DNA of 64,000 nt from Streptomyces scabiei 87.22 (GTDB lineage: Bacteria; Actinomycetota; Actinomycetes; Streptomycetales; Streptomycetaceae): the NCBI RefSeq assembly GCF_000091305.1, contig NC_013929.1:7626001-7690000 (forward strand). The letters are read 5' to 3'. The position numbers and the translations under genes were made by a program. Each line of letters begins with the position of its first letter. The first letter of the stretch is position 1. Positions 46,321-54,300 of this stretch are shown here, one piece after another. The notes below the pieces were generated by a model. It did not search any database, was not told where the DNA came from, and saw nothing but the letters and a program-made list of their open reading frames with translations.

Positions 46321-47733
46321 TCACCCCGGCGGCAACACCCCGCACAACGCCTCCACCGCCGCCCCGTACGCATGCTCCGGCGGCGTCGCGTACCCCACCA
46401 CCAGCCCGTCCGGCGCGTCCCCCACGGCCCCCGGATGCCGGAACTCCGCGAGGCCGTCGAGCGCGACCCCCCGCCAGACCGCCGCCCTCACCACGGACCG
46501 CTCGGTCCCGGGCGGCAGCCGCAGCACGGCGTGCAGCCCGGCCGCGATCCCGGTGACCTCGATGTGCGGCGCCTGCGCGGCGAGGGCCGCGACGAGCCGG
46601 TCCCGCCGCGCCCGATACCGCTGCCGCATCCGCCGCACATGACGGTCGTACGCCCCGGAGACCAGGAAGTCCGCCAGCGCCAACTGCTCCGGCACACTCG
46701 CCCACGCCTCCCGCTCCCCCTTCGCCTCCAGCACGGCACCCACATACCGCTCCGGCAGCACCATCCACCCCAGCCGCAACGCCGGCGACAGGCTCTTGCT
46801 CACCGAACCGATGTACACCACCCGCTCCGGATCCAGCCCCTGCAACGCCCCGACGGGCTTGCGGTCGTAACGGAACTCCCCGTCGTAGTCGTCCTCCAGC
46901 ACCAGCCCGCCACGCGCGCGTGCCCAGTCCACGACAGCCGCCCGCCGGACCGGATGCAGCGGACCCCCGGTCGGGAACTGATGCGCCGGAGTGAGCAGCA
47001 CGGCCCGCTCCCGGCCCAGCCCGTCCACCCCGGCCCCGTCCTCGTCGAGCGGCAACGGAATTGTCCGGACCGAGGCCGCCGACAGCAGCTCACGATGGAA
47101 ACCCAGACCGTACGACTCCACGGCCAGCGGCCCCCGCAGCACCCGCCCGTGGAACAGCAGCCGCAACGCGTGCGCGAAACCGGAACAGACCACGATCCGC
47201 GACGGCCCGGTCCGCACGCCCCGCGCACGCGCCAGATACTCGGTCAGCGCCTCCCGCAGCTCGACCCGCCCGGCCGGATCACCGGGCCCGAACACCTCGT
47301 TGGGCGCCCGCGTCAACGCCCTGCGATACGACGCCGCCCAGGCCGCCCTCGGAAACGCCGACGCGTCCGGCGCACCCTGCCGCAGGTCGTGCCGAGGCCC
47401 ACGCGACCGGGCCAGAACCTCCCTCGGCGGGCGCGCGCCGACACCCGACGGTTCGGCCCGCTCGGCGACCCGCGTCCCCGAGCCCTGCCGCGCCGTCAGC
47501 CAGCCCTCCGCGACCAGCTCCGCGTACGCGTCGGCCACCGTGTTCCGGGCGACCCCCAGATCCGCGGCCAGCGAGCGGTACGGAGGCAACCGGGTCCCCG
47601 GAGCGAGCCGCCCACCCCGCACCGCGTCCCGCAACGCCCGGATCAACGCCGCCCGCCGCCCACCCCCACGCGACAGTTCCAGATGCAGATCGGCCCCGAT
47701 CCGCTCCGCCGAATTGACCCACGAATCCACCAT
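46321..47733 (-). CDS. MocR-family regulator (GntR HTH fused to aminotransferase-like domain)
   Basis: The protein has 470 residues. A GntR winged HTH (about 20-85; LAPGTRLPPYRSLAADLGVARNTVADAYAELVAEGWL) is followed by a fold-type I aminotransferase domain; the PLP lysine is in YIGSVSKSLSPALRLGW and the aspartate in LVLEDDYDGEFRYD. MocR proteins sense PLP or an amino-type ligand. It is divergent from the AhpD-like gene across only 41 bp, so it probably controls that gene. The ATG at 47733 is chosen; GTG at 47763 would add ten residues. Confidence 0.92.
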   Translation of the reverse strand: MVDSWVNSAERIGADLHLELSRGGGRRAALIRALRDAVRGGRLAPGTRLPPYRSLAADLGVARNTVADAYAELVAEGWLTARQGSGTRVAERAEPSGVGARPPREVLARSRGPRHDLRQGAPDASAFPRAAWAASYRRALTRAPNEVFGPGDPAGRVELREALTEYLARARGVRTGPSRIVVCSGFAHALRLLFHGRVLRGPLAVESYGLGFHRELLSAASVRTIPLPLDEDGAGVDGLGRERAVLLTPAHQFPTGGPLHPVRRAAVVDWARARGGLVLEDDYDGEFRYDRKPVGALQGLDPERVVYIGSVSKSLSPALRLGWMVLPERYVGAVLEAKGEREAWASVPEQLALADFLVSGAYDRHVRRMRQRYRARRDRLVAALAAQAPHIEVTGIAAGLHAVLRLPPGTERSVVRAAVWRGVALDGLAEFRHPGAVGDAPDGLVVGYATPPEHAYGAAVEALCGVLPPG

Positions 47734-47774
47734 GGAAATGCACCCTACGAGAGGTCTTTCCACGCCGTAGATTC

Positions 47775-48260
47775 ATGGTCATGACGACGAACACGACGGG
47801 CCCCGCCACCGCACTTCCCCGCCTCGACTTCGCGAAGTCCGCCCGAACCGCCTTCCGCGCCCTCGTCGGCTTCGACGCGGCGGCCCGCGAGGGCCTCGAC
47901 CCGGCCCTGGTGGAACTCATCCAGATCCGCGCCTCCCACCTCAACCACTGCGCCTACTGCCTCCACATGCACACCACCGACGCCCGCAAGGCCGGCGAGA
48001 GCGAGGACCGGCTGCACATGATCCCGGTCTGGAAAGAGGCCCGGCACTTCTTCACCGCCCGCGAACAGGCCGCTCTCGCCCTCACCGAAGCAGTCACGCT
48101 CGTCGCCGACACCGGCGTCCCCGACGACGTCTACGCGGAAGCCGCCGCCCACTTCGACGACACCGAACTGGCCCACGTCATCGCCCTGATCCTCACCATC
48201 AACACGTGGAACCGCATCGCCCTCGCCACCGCCAAACGAGCCGGCACCGACACCCGCTGA
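47775..48260 (+). CDS. Carboxymuconolactone decarboxylase / AhpD-like protein
   Basis: The protein has 161 residues. It has the AhpD core with redox-type CxxC (C59 and C62) and a following histidine (NHCAYCLHMHT), and the helical ending IALILTINTWNRIALA. Such proteins act as peroxidase-associated disulfide reductants or related enzymes. A distinct decarboxylase role would need a different active site, so AhpD-like is preferred. Start is ATG at 47775 or at 47781. It is divergent from the MocR gene. Confidence 0.92.
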   Translation: MVMTTNTTGPATALPRLDFAKSARTAFRALVGFDAAAREGLDPALVELIQIRASHLNHCAYCLHMHTTDARKAGESEDRLHMIPVWKEARHFFTAREQAALALTEAVTLVADTGVPDDVYAEAAAHFDDTELAHVIALILTINTWNRIALATAKRAGTDTR

Positions 48261-48355
48261 ACAGCCCGGTCCCGGCGTGCACGGCCTCCACCCGGTCGGG
48301 CCGTCACGCCGTCACGTCGGTACGCACACGCCGTTACGCCGGTACGCGCACGCCG

Positions 48356-49843
48356 TTACGCCGTCATGGGCCGGTCGTACGGTCCTATCGGAGCAGGCAG
48401 CCGTGCCGTACCCGTCAGTCTCCGGTCCACCGCGGCCGCCACCGCACGCCCCTCGGCGATCGCCCAGACGACCAGCGACTGCCCACGCGCCGCGTCCCCG
48501 GCCACGTACACACCGGGCACGGTGGTCGCGAAATCCGGCCCCCGCGTGATCGTCCCGCGCGGATCGAGCGTCAGCCCCAGCTGCTCCACCAGCCCGTCAT
48601 CACGGTCCGGCCCCGAGAACCCCAGCGCCAGCAGGACCAGATCGGCGGGCAGCGTCCGCTCGGTACCGGGGCGGGCCCGCCGCCCTCCGTCGACCTCCAC
48701 CAGGTGCAACGCGCTCACCCGCCCCGACGCGTCCCCCGTGAACCGGAGCGTGGACGCCGCGAAGAGCCGCGCGTCCGCGTCCGCCGCCGGCGCCGACCGA
48801 AGATCACGCGCCTCCTCGTGCGCCGCCGAGAGCCGGTAGACCTTCGGATACGTCGGCCACGGCTCCACATCCTCGTCACGCTCCGCCTCCGGCAGCGGAT
48901 AGATGTCCAACTGCGTCACGGACGCGGCCCCCTCCCGCACCGCCGTCCCCAGACAGTCCGCCCCCGTGTCACCACCCCCGACGATCACCACATGCTTCCC
49001 GGCGGCCGAGAGCGGCGACACCTCCAGATCCCCCTCGCACACCCGGTCCGCCAGCGGCAGATACTCCATCGCCTGATGAACACCGCCCAACTCCCGCCCC
49101 GGAACAGGCAGTTCACGCCAAGCCGTGGCCCCCGTGGCGATCACCACCGCGTCGTACCGGGCCCGCAGCTCGGCCGCCCCGACATCCCTGCCCACCGCGG
49201 TCGACGTACGGAACTTCGTGCCCTCCGCCCGCATCTGCTCCAACCGCCGGTCCAGATGCCGCTTCTCCATCTTGAACGCCGGGATCCCGTACCGCAGCAG
49301 CCCTCCGATCCGGTCCGCCCGCTCGTACACGGCCACCGTGTGACCGGCCCGCGTCAGCTGCTGCGCCGCCGCCAGCCCGGTGGGCCCGGAGCCGACGACG
49401 GCGACCGTCCTCCCCGACAGCCGGTCCGGCGGACGCGGCGTCGTGAAACCGTCCGCCCAGGCCCGGTCCGCGATCGCGACCTCCACGTTCTTGATGGTCA
49501 CCGCGGGCTGGTTGATCGCCAGCACACAACCCGCCTCGCACGGCGCGGGACACAACCGTCCGGTGAACTCCGGAAAGTTGTTCGTGGCGTGCAGCCGGTC
49601 GCTCGCCGCCCGCCAGTCCTCCCGCGACACCAGGTCGTTCCACTCGGGGATCAGATTCCCCAGCGGACAGGCGTCGTGACAGAACGGGATCCCGCAGTCC
49701 ATGCAACGGTCCGCCTGCCTGCTCACGATCGGCAGGAGCGCCCCCGGGACATACACCTCGTCCCAGTCCCGCACCCGCTCCTCCACAGGACGACGGGGCC
49801 ACTCCTCGCGCGACGTGGTCAGAAAACCCTTGGGATCGGCCAT
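48356..49843 (-). CDS. gltD: Glutamate synthase small-subunit (GltD) homologue
   Basis: The protein has 495 residues. N-terminal cysteines for Fe-S clusters (CMDCGIPFCHDACPLGN; CPAPCEAGC), an FAD site (VAVVGSGPTGLAAAQQL) and an NADPH site (VVIVGGGDTGADCLG) follow in the GltD order. As GOGAT beta it would pass NADPH electrons to GltB. No gltB is next to it, so it may be a second, orphan copy that feeds another partner. ATG at 49843 has GGGAGA 5 bp upstream. Confidence 0.93.
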   Translation of the reverse strand: MADPKGFLTTSREEWPRRPVEERVRDWDEVYVPGALLPIVSRQADRCMDCGIPFCHDACPLGNLIPEWNDLVSREDWRAASDRLHATNNFPEFTGRLCPAPCEAGCVLAINQPAVTIKNVEVAIADRAWADGFTTPRPPDRLSGRTVAVVGSGPTGLAAAQQLTRAGHTVAVYERADRIGGLLRYGIPAFKMEKRHLDRRLEQMRAEGTKFRTSTAVGRDVGAAELRARYDAVVIATGATAWRELPVPGRELGGVHQAMEYLPLADRVCEGDLEVSPLSAAGKHVVIVGGGDTGADCLGTAVREGAASVTQLDIYPLPEAERDEDVEPWPTYPKVYRLSAAHEEARDLRSAPAADADARLFAASTLRFTGDASGRVSALHLVEVDGGRRARPGTERTLPADLVLLALGFSGPDRDDGLVEQLGLTLDPRGTITRGPDFATTVPGVYVAGDAARGQSLVVWAIAEGRAVAAAVDRRLTGTARLPAPIGPYDRPMTA

Positions 49844-50008
49844 GGCCGTCTCCCTCACGTATGACGTACGCGTACGGCTGCGGCCGTGCACGGCAGCGGC
49901 CGGCGGACTGGACCGGCATGAGGGGCTGGGGGGCGTGAAGCGCGAGGCCGTACGCCGTCGGGCGGCACTCTCTTCCCGCCACGATACGACGCGCCCGCCG
50001 CCCCCGCC

Positions 50009-50488
50009 TCAGGCCAGCGCGAGCAGATACGCCAGGGCGGACCCGGCCGACGCGACCGCCCGAACGGTGTTCCACGTCGTCCATCGGCTCACGTACTCAC
50101 GCCAGTACGACGCGGCCTCCGCGGTATCCGCGTCCAGCCCGGCGAGCGTCTCGTTGCGCGGCACGTTCGCCACCATCGTGACCCCGAAACAGCCGAACAG
50201 GTACAGCGCGCTCCCCAGCAGCAACTCCACCCTGCCCTCGTCCGGCCACAGCACGAACGTCACGACCGCCAGCACGGCACACAGCACCGCCGTACCCACG
50301 AACACGAGCATGAACGCCGGAGTCAACGCGCTCACATTGATCGCCTGCATCGCCGCCACACCCTGCGCGGGAGGCAACGACGCCAGCCCCTTCATCACGA
50401 ACGTCGAGAAACCGCAGAACACCCCCGCCACGATCGCCGTCCCGAGCAGCCCCAGCACCGTCAGCACGAAGTACGGCCCATCGATCAT
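50009..50488 (-). CDS. DUF1772 (anthrone-oxygenase-like) membrane protein
   Basis: The protein has 159 residues with four membrane segments. DUF1772 features are the first-helix GTAIVAGVFCGFSTFVMKGLASLPPAQGVAAMQAIN and the ending NVPRNETLAGLD...WREYVSRWTTWNTVRA. Some family members oxidise anthrones in polyketide pathways, but no such pathway is nearby, so the role is unknown. The ATG at 50488 has GGGAG 5 bp upstream. Confidence 0.88.
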   Translation of the reverse strand: MIDGPYFVLTVLGLLGTAIVAGVFCGFSTFVMKGLASLPPAQGVAAMQAINVSALTPAFMLVFVGTAVLCAVLAVVTFVLWPDEGRVELLLGSALYLFGCFGVTMVANVPRNETLAGLDADTAEAASYWREYVSRWTTWNTVRAVASAGSALAYLLALA

Positions 50489-50564
50489 GTCCGCTCCCAC
50501 CTCGATCCCCCGAATCCCCAAGATCCTGCCCCGCACCCAGTGTCACCACAAGTGAACATCCGTA

Positions 50565-50627
50565 CGGCCACGGCCACGGCCACAGCCACAGTCACGGCTA
50601 CAGCCACGGCCACAGCCACGGCCACAG
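50565..50627 (+). repeat. Hexanucleotide (CGGCCA/CAGCCA) tandem array
   Basis: About ten imperfect copies of a 6-bp unit, mainly CGGCCA and CAGCCA with GTCACGGCTA variants. They lie between the DUF1772 start and the DUF2293 terminator. A plus-strand frame reads repeated T-A across it but has no coding support. Confidence 0.88.
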
Positions 50628-50629
50628 GC

Positions 50630-50694
50630 GGGGCGGGGTGGGAGGGGGCCCCTCCCCCTCCCCCTCCCCCTCCCCTCCCCTCCCACCCCGCCCC
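50630..50694 (-). terminator. Long hairpin with pyrimidine loop after the DUF2293 gene
   Basis: Bases 50630-50647 pair perfectly with 50677-50694 (18 bp, nearly all G-C) around a 29-nt loop of repeated CCCCTC. On the minus strand it starts 2 bp after the DUF2293 stop and should terminate that gene. The loop strand could also form alternative slipped structures. Confidence 0.75.
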
Positions 50695-50695
50695 C

Positions 50696-51379
50696 TCACC
50701 CCACCCCCCGCCACTCCCGCAGCCTCGCCTCCACCGCCCCCGCGATCCGTCGTCGCGCCTCGTGCCGGGGCACGCCGGTCATCAGCAGCCGGTCGTAGGG
50801 CGTGTCCACGTGCCGTACGGACGCGATGACGGCGGAGGTCACCGCGACCTGTGTGAGCGCGCGGCCGGCCGCGCTGCGACCGACACGGCCGCTGCCGCGC
50901 AACGACGCGTGGGCGGCGATCTCCTCGGCGCGCCCGGCCGGACACGCGGGGAACAACCGTCGTATCTCCGCGGCGAACGCGTCCGTGAAACGCACGTCCT
51001 CCACCGCCCGCCGCCGCGCGTCCCGCAGCCGACGCCGGCGCCGCACCTCGGCGTCCGCCAGGCACCGTTCCTCGGCGCGGGCGAGCGCGGCGTCCTCGAC
51101 CAGGACACCCTGGCGCTCGTACCGGCTCCGGCGCCGGTTGAACCGTACGACCACCGCCGACAGCGCACTCTCCTCCCGGGCCCGCCGCGTGAGCGCGGTG
51201 TCACCGCGAGGCACGAACACCAGGTGCCCCAGGTCCGCGCAGTCCAGGCAGCGCGGCGCCCCCTCCTCCAGCACCAGCAGCGCCACCGGTCCGCTCCGGC
51301 ACTCGGCGCAGTGCTTCCTCCTGAGTGCCTGAACGACGACGATCCCGGTACGGTGCGGGGGAGTAGCGAGCGCTGCCAT
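50696..51379 (-). CDS. DUF2293 domain-containing protein
   Basis: The protein has 227 residues. A zinc-ribbon-like opening (HCAECRSGP ... RCLDCADLGHLVF) is followed by a basic helical stretch and the DUF2293 core (FTDAFAAEIRRLFPACPAGRAEEIAAHASLRGSGRVGRSAAGRALTQVAV), ending in a short R-rich tail. Function is unknown; zinc and basic helices suggest nucleic-acid contact. ATG is the start. It is divergent from the uridine-kinase-like gene. Confidence 0.9.
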   Translation of the reverse strand: MAALATPPHRTGIVVVQALRRKHCAECRSGPVALLVLEEGAPRCLDCADLGHLVFVPRGDTALTRRAREESALSAVVVRFNRRRSRYERQGVLVEDAALARAEERCLADAEVRRRRRLRDARRRAVEDVRFTDAFAAEIRRLFPACPAGRAEEIAAHASLRGSGRVGRSAAGRALTQVAVTSAVIASVRHVDTPYDRLLMTGVPRHEARRRIAGAVEARLREWRGVG

Positions 51380-51495
51380 ACGCGGTTCATTCCCGCTGGT
51401 GGCCGCACGGTCACGCCGTTGTCGAGGCGGCGTCGCGCCCGGCGCACAGCCCGGGGTCCCGGCCGGCCCGAGTGCGGTCTGCCGGGCGCGGCATC

Positions 51496-52137
51496 ATGGG
51501 CCGTGTGCGTTTCGAAGCGATCACCTGGGAACGGCTCGGCGACCTCCTCGCCGACCGCATCGTCGACCTGGAGCCGGACGACGGATCGCCCTGGCCACGC
51601 ATCGCCTTCGACGGAGCCCCGGCCTCCCGCCCGGAAGATCTCGCCGACCGGGTGTCTCAGGCACTGCGCATACGCGGCAGGTCCTCGCTCGTCGTGGGCA
51701 CCGAGGGGTTCCTCCGGCCCGCCTCGCTCCGGTTCGAGTACGGCCACGAGGACGTGGAGGCCTACTACGACGGCTGGTTCGACACCGCCGCCCTGTGGCG
51801 TGAGGTGTTCGGCCCCCTCGACCCCGGTGGCACGGGCCGGGTCCTGCCCGATCTCTGGGATCCCACCACCGACCGGGCGACCCGGAGCCCCTACGTGCAA
51901 CTCCCGCCCGGCGCGATCCTGTTGACGCACGGACCTCTCCTCCTCAAGCACTGGTTCCCCTTCGACCTGACCGTCCACGTCCTCCTCTCCTCCGGCGCCC
52001 TGCGCCGCCGCACCCCCGAGCACGAACACTGGACGCTCCCCGCGTTCGAGCGCTACGAGGCCAAGACGGACCCCGCTGCCACCGCGGATGTGCTGGTGCG
52101 CGCGGACGACCCCCGCCACCCGGCCTGGAAGGGGTGA
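51496..52137 (+). CDS. Uridine-kinase-like P-loop protein with degraded P-loop
   Basis: The protein has 213 residues and resembles Streptomyces proteins annotated as uridine kinase: WERLGDLLADRIVDLEPDDGSPWPRIAFDGAPASRPEDLADRV, LRPASLRFEYGHEDVEAYYDGWFDTAALWREVFGPLDPGGTGRVLPDLWDP and HGPLLLKHW...DLTVHVLLS. At the P-loop position the sequence is GAPASRP instead of a G-x-x-x-x-G-K-(S/T) motif, so ATP-dependent kinase activity is doubtful. Start ATG at 51496 has no strong ribosome site; GTG at 51505 is an alternative. Confidence 0.8.
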   Translation: MGRVRFEAITWERLGDLLADRIVDLEPDDGSPWPRIAFDGAPASRPEDLADRVSQALRIRGRSSLVVGTEGFLRPASLRFEYGHEDVEAYYDGWFDTAALWREVFGPLDPGGTGRVLPDLWDPTTDRATRSPYVQLPPGAILLTHGPLLLKHWFPFDLTVHVLLSSGALRRRTPEHEHWTLPAFERYEAKTDPAATADVLVRADDPRHPAWKG

Positions 52138-52268
52138 GGCACCCGTCCCACGTGGCAGGAGTGAGCCTCTGCGAGTGCGCTTCGCTCCGGTCGCGGCAAG
52201 AATGAAGGGCGCCGGGACCAGCGGTGCCTCCTGCGCCGCGCCGGCCGTCCGGCACCGGGAGGTACCAC

Positions 52269-52697
52269 ATGACCACCGCCGGAGACATCATGCACCGCGG
52301 AGCCCAGTGGATCCCCGCCCACGAGACCCTGGACCGCGCCGCGCAGCTGATGCGTCAGCTGAACGTCGGGGCACTCCCCATCAGTGACCAGAACGAACGG
52401 CTCTGCGGCATCCTCACCGACCGCGACATCGTCGTCGGCTGTGTCGCCCTGGGCCACGACCCGTCGACGATCACGGCGGGCGAGATGGCCAAGGGAACCC
52501 CGCGCTGGATCGCCGCCGACGCCGACGTCGCCGAGGTGCTGGAGGAGATGAAGGGGCACCAGATCCGCCGGCTTCCGGTGATCGAGAACAAGCGGCTCGT
52601 CGGCATGATCAGCGAGGCCGACCTCGCCCGTCATCTGTCGGACGACCAGATCGCCGCGTGGGTCGAGAGCGTGTACGCCAAGACCACGGCGCCCTGA
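52269..52697 (+). CDS. Tandem CBS-domain protein
   Basis: The protein has 142 residues and consists of two CBS motifs (about 5-60 and 75-130): MHRGAQWIPAHETLDRAAQLMRQLNVGALPI...GILTDRDIV and GTPRWIAADADVAEVLEEMKGHQIRRLPVIENKRLVGMISEADLA. The pair forms one adenosine-nucleotide-binding module. Nothing else is attached, so it may regulate a partner in trans. GGGAGG lies 6 bp before the ATG. Confidence 0.95.
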   Translation: MTTAGDIMHRGAQWIPAHETLDRAAQLMRQLNVGALPISDQNERLCGILTDRDIVVGCVALGHDPSTITAGEMAKGTPRWIAADADVAEVLEEMKGHQIRRLPVIENKRLVGMISEADLARHLSDDQIAAWVESVYAKTTAP

Positions 52698-52710
52698 TCC
52701 AACCGAAGCC

Positions 52711-52809
52711 ACCGTCCGAACCCACCGAGGTTCCGAACCCACCGTCCGAACCCACCGTCCGAACCCACCGAGGTTCCGATCCGACCGTCCGAACCCACCG
52801 AGGTTCCGA
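52711..52809 (+). repeat. Tandem 26-bp repeats in a convergent intergenic gap
   Basis: A 26-bp unit starting ACCGTCCGAACCCACCGAGG and ending TTCCGA occurs at 52711-52736, 52754-52779 and 52784-52809, with a half unit at 52741-52753. Each full unit contains GAACC-CACCGA-GGTTC, a small hairpin. They fill the gap between the CBS gene and corA and may help terminate both. Confidence 0.88.
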
Positions 52810-52863
52810 TCCGGCCGCCCGACGACCTACGTGCCGCCGCGCCGTCCCCGTTGCGCCGGAGGG

Positions 52864-53991
52864 TCACAGCCACCCGTTGCGCTTGAACCCCCGGTAGAGG
52901 GTGGCGCAGGCCATGGCTATGACTCCCAGGACGAGCGGGTAGCCGAACTTCCAGTGCAGTTCGGGCATGTACCTGAAGTTCATGCCGTAGACCCCGCACA
53001 CCATCGTCGGCACGGCGATCAGCGCCGCCCAGGCCGTGATCCTTCGCATGTCCTCGTTCTGCGCGACGCTGACCTGCGCCAGGTGTGCCTGCAGGATCGA
53101 GTTGAGCAGTTCGTCGAACGCGGCGATCTGCTCCGTGGCCCGCAGCAGGTGGTCGGAGACGTCCCGGAAGTAGGCCTGTATCTCCGGCTCCACCACCCGG
53201 ATCGGCCGTGAGGTCAGTTCCAGCAGGGGACGGGCGAGCGGGGCCACCGCCCGCTTCAGTTCGAGCAGTTCGCGCTTGAGCTGGTAGATCCGCCCCGGGT
53301 CGACGCGCGCGCCGTTCGCGGCGAACACATCGGACTCGACCTGGTCGATGTCCGTCTGGACCGAGTCCGTGACGTTCAGATAGTCGTCGACCACGTGGTC
53401 CGCGATCGCGTGCAGCACCGCGGCCGGTCCCTTCGACAACTGCTCGGTGTTCGCTTCCAGTTCCTCCCGCAGCGGACCGAGTGAGCCGTGCCGCCCGTGC
53501 CGGACCGTGATCACGAAGTCGGCGCCGACGAACACCATGATCTCGCCCGTGTGCACCACCTCGCTGGTCGCGGTCAGTTCCGTGTGCTCGACATAGCAGA
53601 CCGTCTTGAACACCGCGAACAGAGTGTCGCCGTAACGCTCCAGTTTGGGACGCTGATGTGCCTCGACCGCGTCCTCGACCGCCAGTGGGTGCAGGTCGAA
53701 GAGTTCGGCGATGCCGGCGAACTCCCGCTGCGTCGGTTCGTGCAGTCCGAGCCAGACGAAGCCGTGGTCGTGCTTGCGGACCTGTTTGACGGCCTCGACC
53801 ACATCGCGGCCGCCGGGGGACCGGACACCCTTGTGGTAGGTCACGCAGTTCACCACCGAGGTGCCCAGCGGGGAGCGGGCGGGATGGCTGAGGTCGACGC
53901 GGGGACGCCGTCGGGCCAGCCGTGCCATCCTGCGGAGGCCACCGACCTTGTCGAGGCCGGTGACCTTCCGCAGATTCCCTGCCATGGACAT
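52864..53991 (-). CDS. corA: CorA-family magnesium/cobalt transporter
   Basis: The protein has 375 residues. A large cytoplasmic domain (PKLERYGDTLFAVFKTVCYVEHTELTATSEVVHTGEIMVFVGADFVITVRHG and a long coiled helix DIDQVESDVFA...LKRELLELKRAV) leads to two C-terminal membrane helices with the diagnostic GMN loop (VCGVYGMNFRYMPEL). It forms a pentameric Mg2+ channel. ATG at 53991 (SMAGNL) has GAGGAG 6 bp upstream; the frame extends farther upstream but without start-site support. Confidence 0.95.
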   Translation of the reverse strand: MSMAGNLRKVTGLDKVGGLRRMARLARRRPRVDLSHPARSPLGTSVVNCVTYHKGVRSPGGRDVVEAVKQVRKHDHGFVWLGLHEPTQREFAGIAELFDLHPLAVEDAVEAHQRPKLERYGDTLFAVFKTVCYVEHTELTATSEVVHTGEIMVFVGADFVITVRHGRHGSLGPLREELEANTEQLSKGPAAVLHAIADHVVDDYLNVTDSVQTDIDQVESDVFAANGARVDPGRIYQLKRELLELKRAVAPLARPLLELTSRPIRVVEPEIQAYFRDVSDHLLRATEQIAAFDELLNSILQAHLAQVSVAQNEDMRRITAWAALIAVPTMVCGVYGMNFRYMPELHWKFGYPLVLGVIAMACATLYRGFKRNGWL

Positions 53992-54300
53992 CTGGATCTC
54001 CTCGCGTGAATCCCCTCGCACCGCACTTCGTGCCCTGTCGCGCCAGTTTGCCAGGGCCGGACGAGTGCCGGGTAAGGCTGTGGGAACGGAACGCTCCACT
54101 TCGTTTGTAGACGGGCCTGCCGGTCCGACCGTTCCGGTCTGCCGGTCTCGTCCGGCAGTTCTCGTCCCGCGGTCCTCGTCCGGCCGCCCTTGTTCGGCGG
54201 TCCTCGTCCGGCCCGCCGGATCCGGTCGCCGTCGGCCTCCCTCGCGTGCCGCTGGAGCGTCGCCATCGGTGATAAGTCGGTCAAATGGGATGATCTCCCC
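53992..54300. other. Divergent region between corA and a methyltransferase gene
   Basis: The 309 bp contain two direct copies of CGGTCCTCGTCCGGC (54170-54184 and 54198-54212) among several shorter CTCGTCCGGC echoes. The last 35 bp before 54301 are AT-richer (GATAAGTCGGTCAAATGGGATGA split here only by position 54269-54293) and should hold the methyltransferase promoter. No Mg2+-sensing leader could be recognised for corA. Confidence 0.5.

Noticed and set aside
50540..50640. Plus-strand peptide of repeated Thr-Ala encoded by the hexanucleotide array
   Set aside because: No ribosome site, and the repeat is explained by slippage of a simple 6-bp unit.
52711..52809. CRISPR-like array
   Set aside because: Units are directly adjacent or separated by 4-17 bp without unique spacers, and there are no cas genes.
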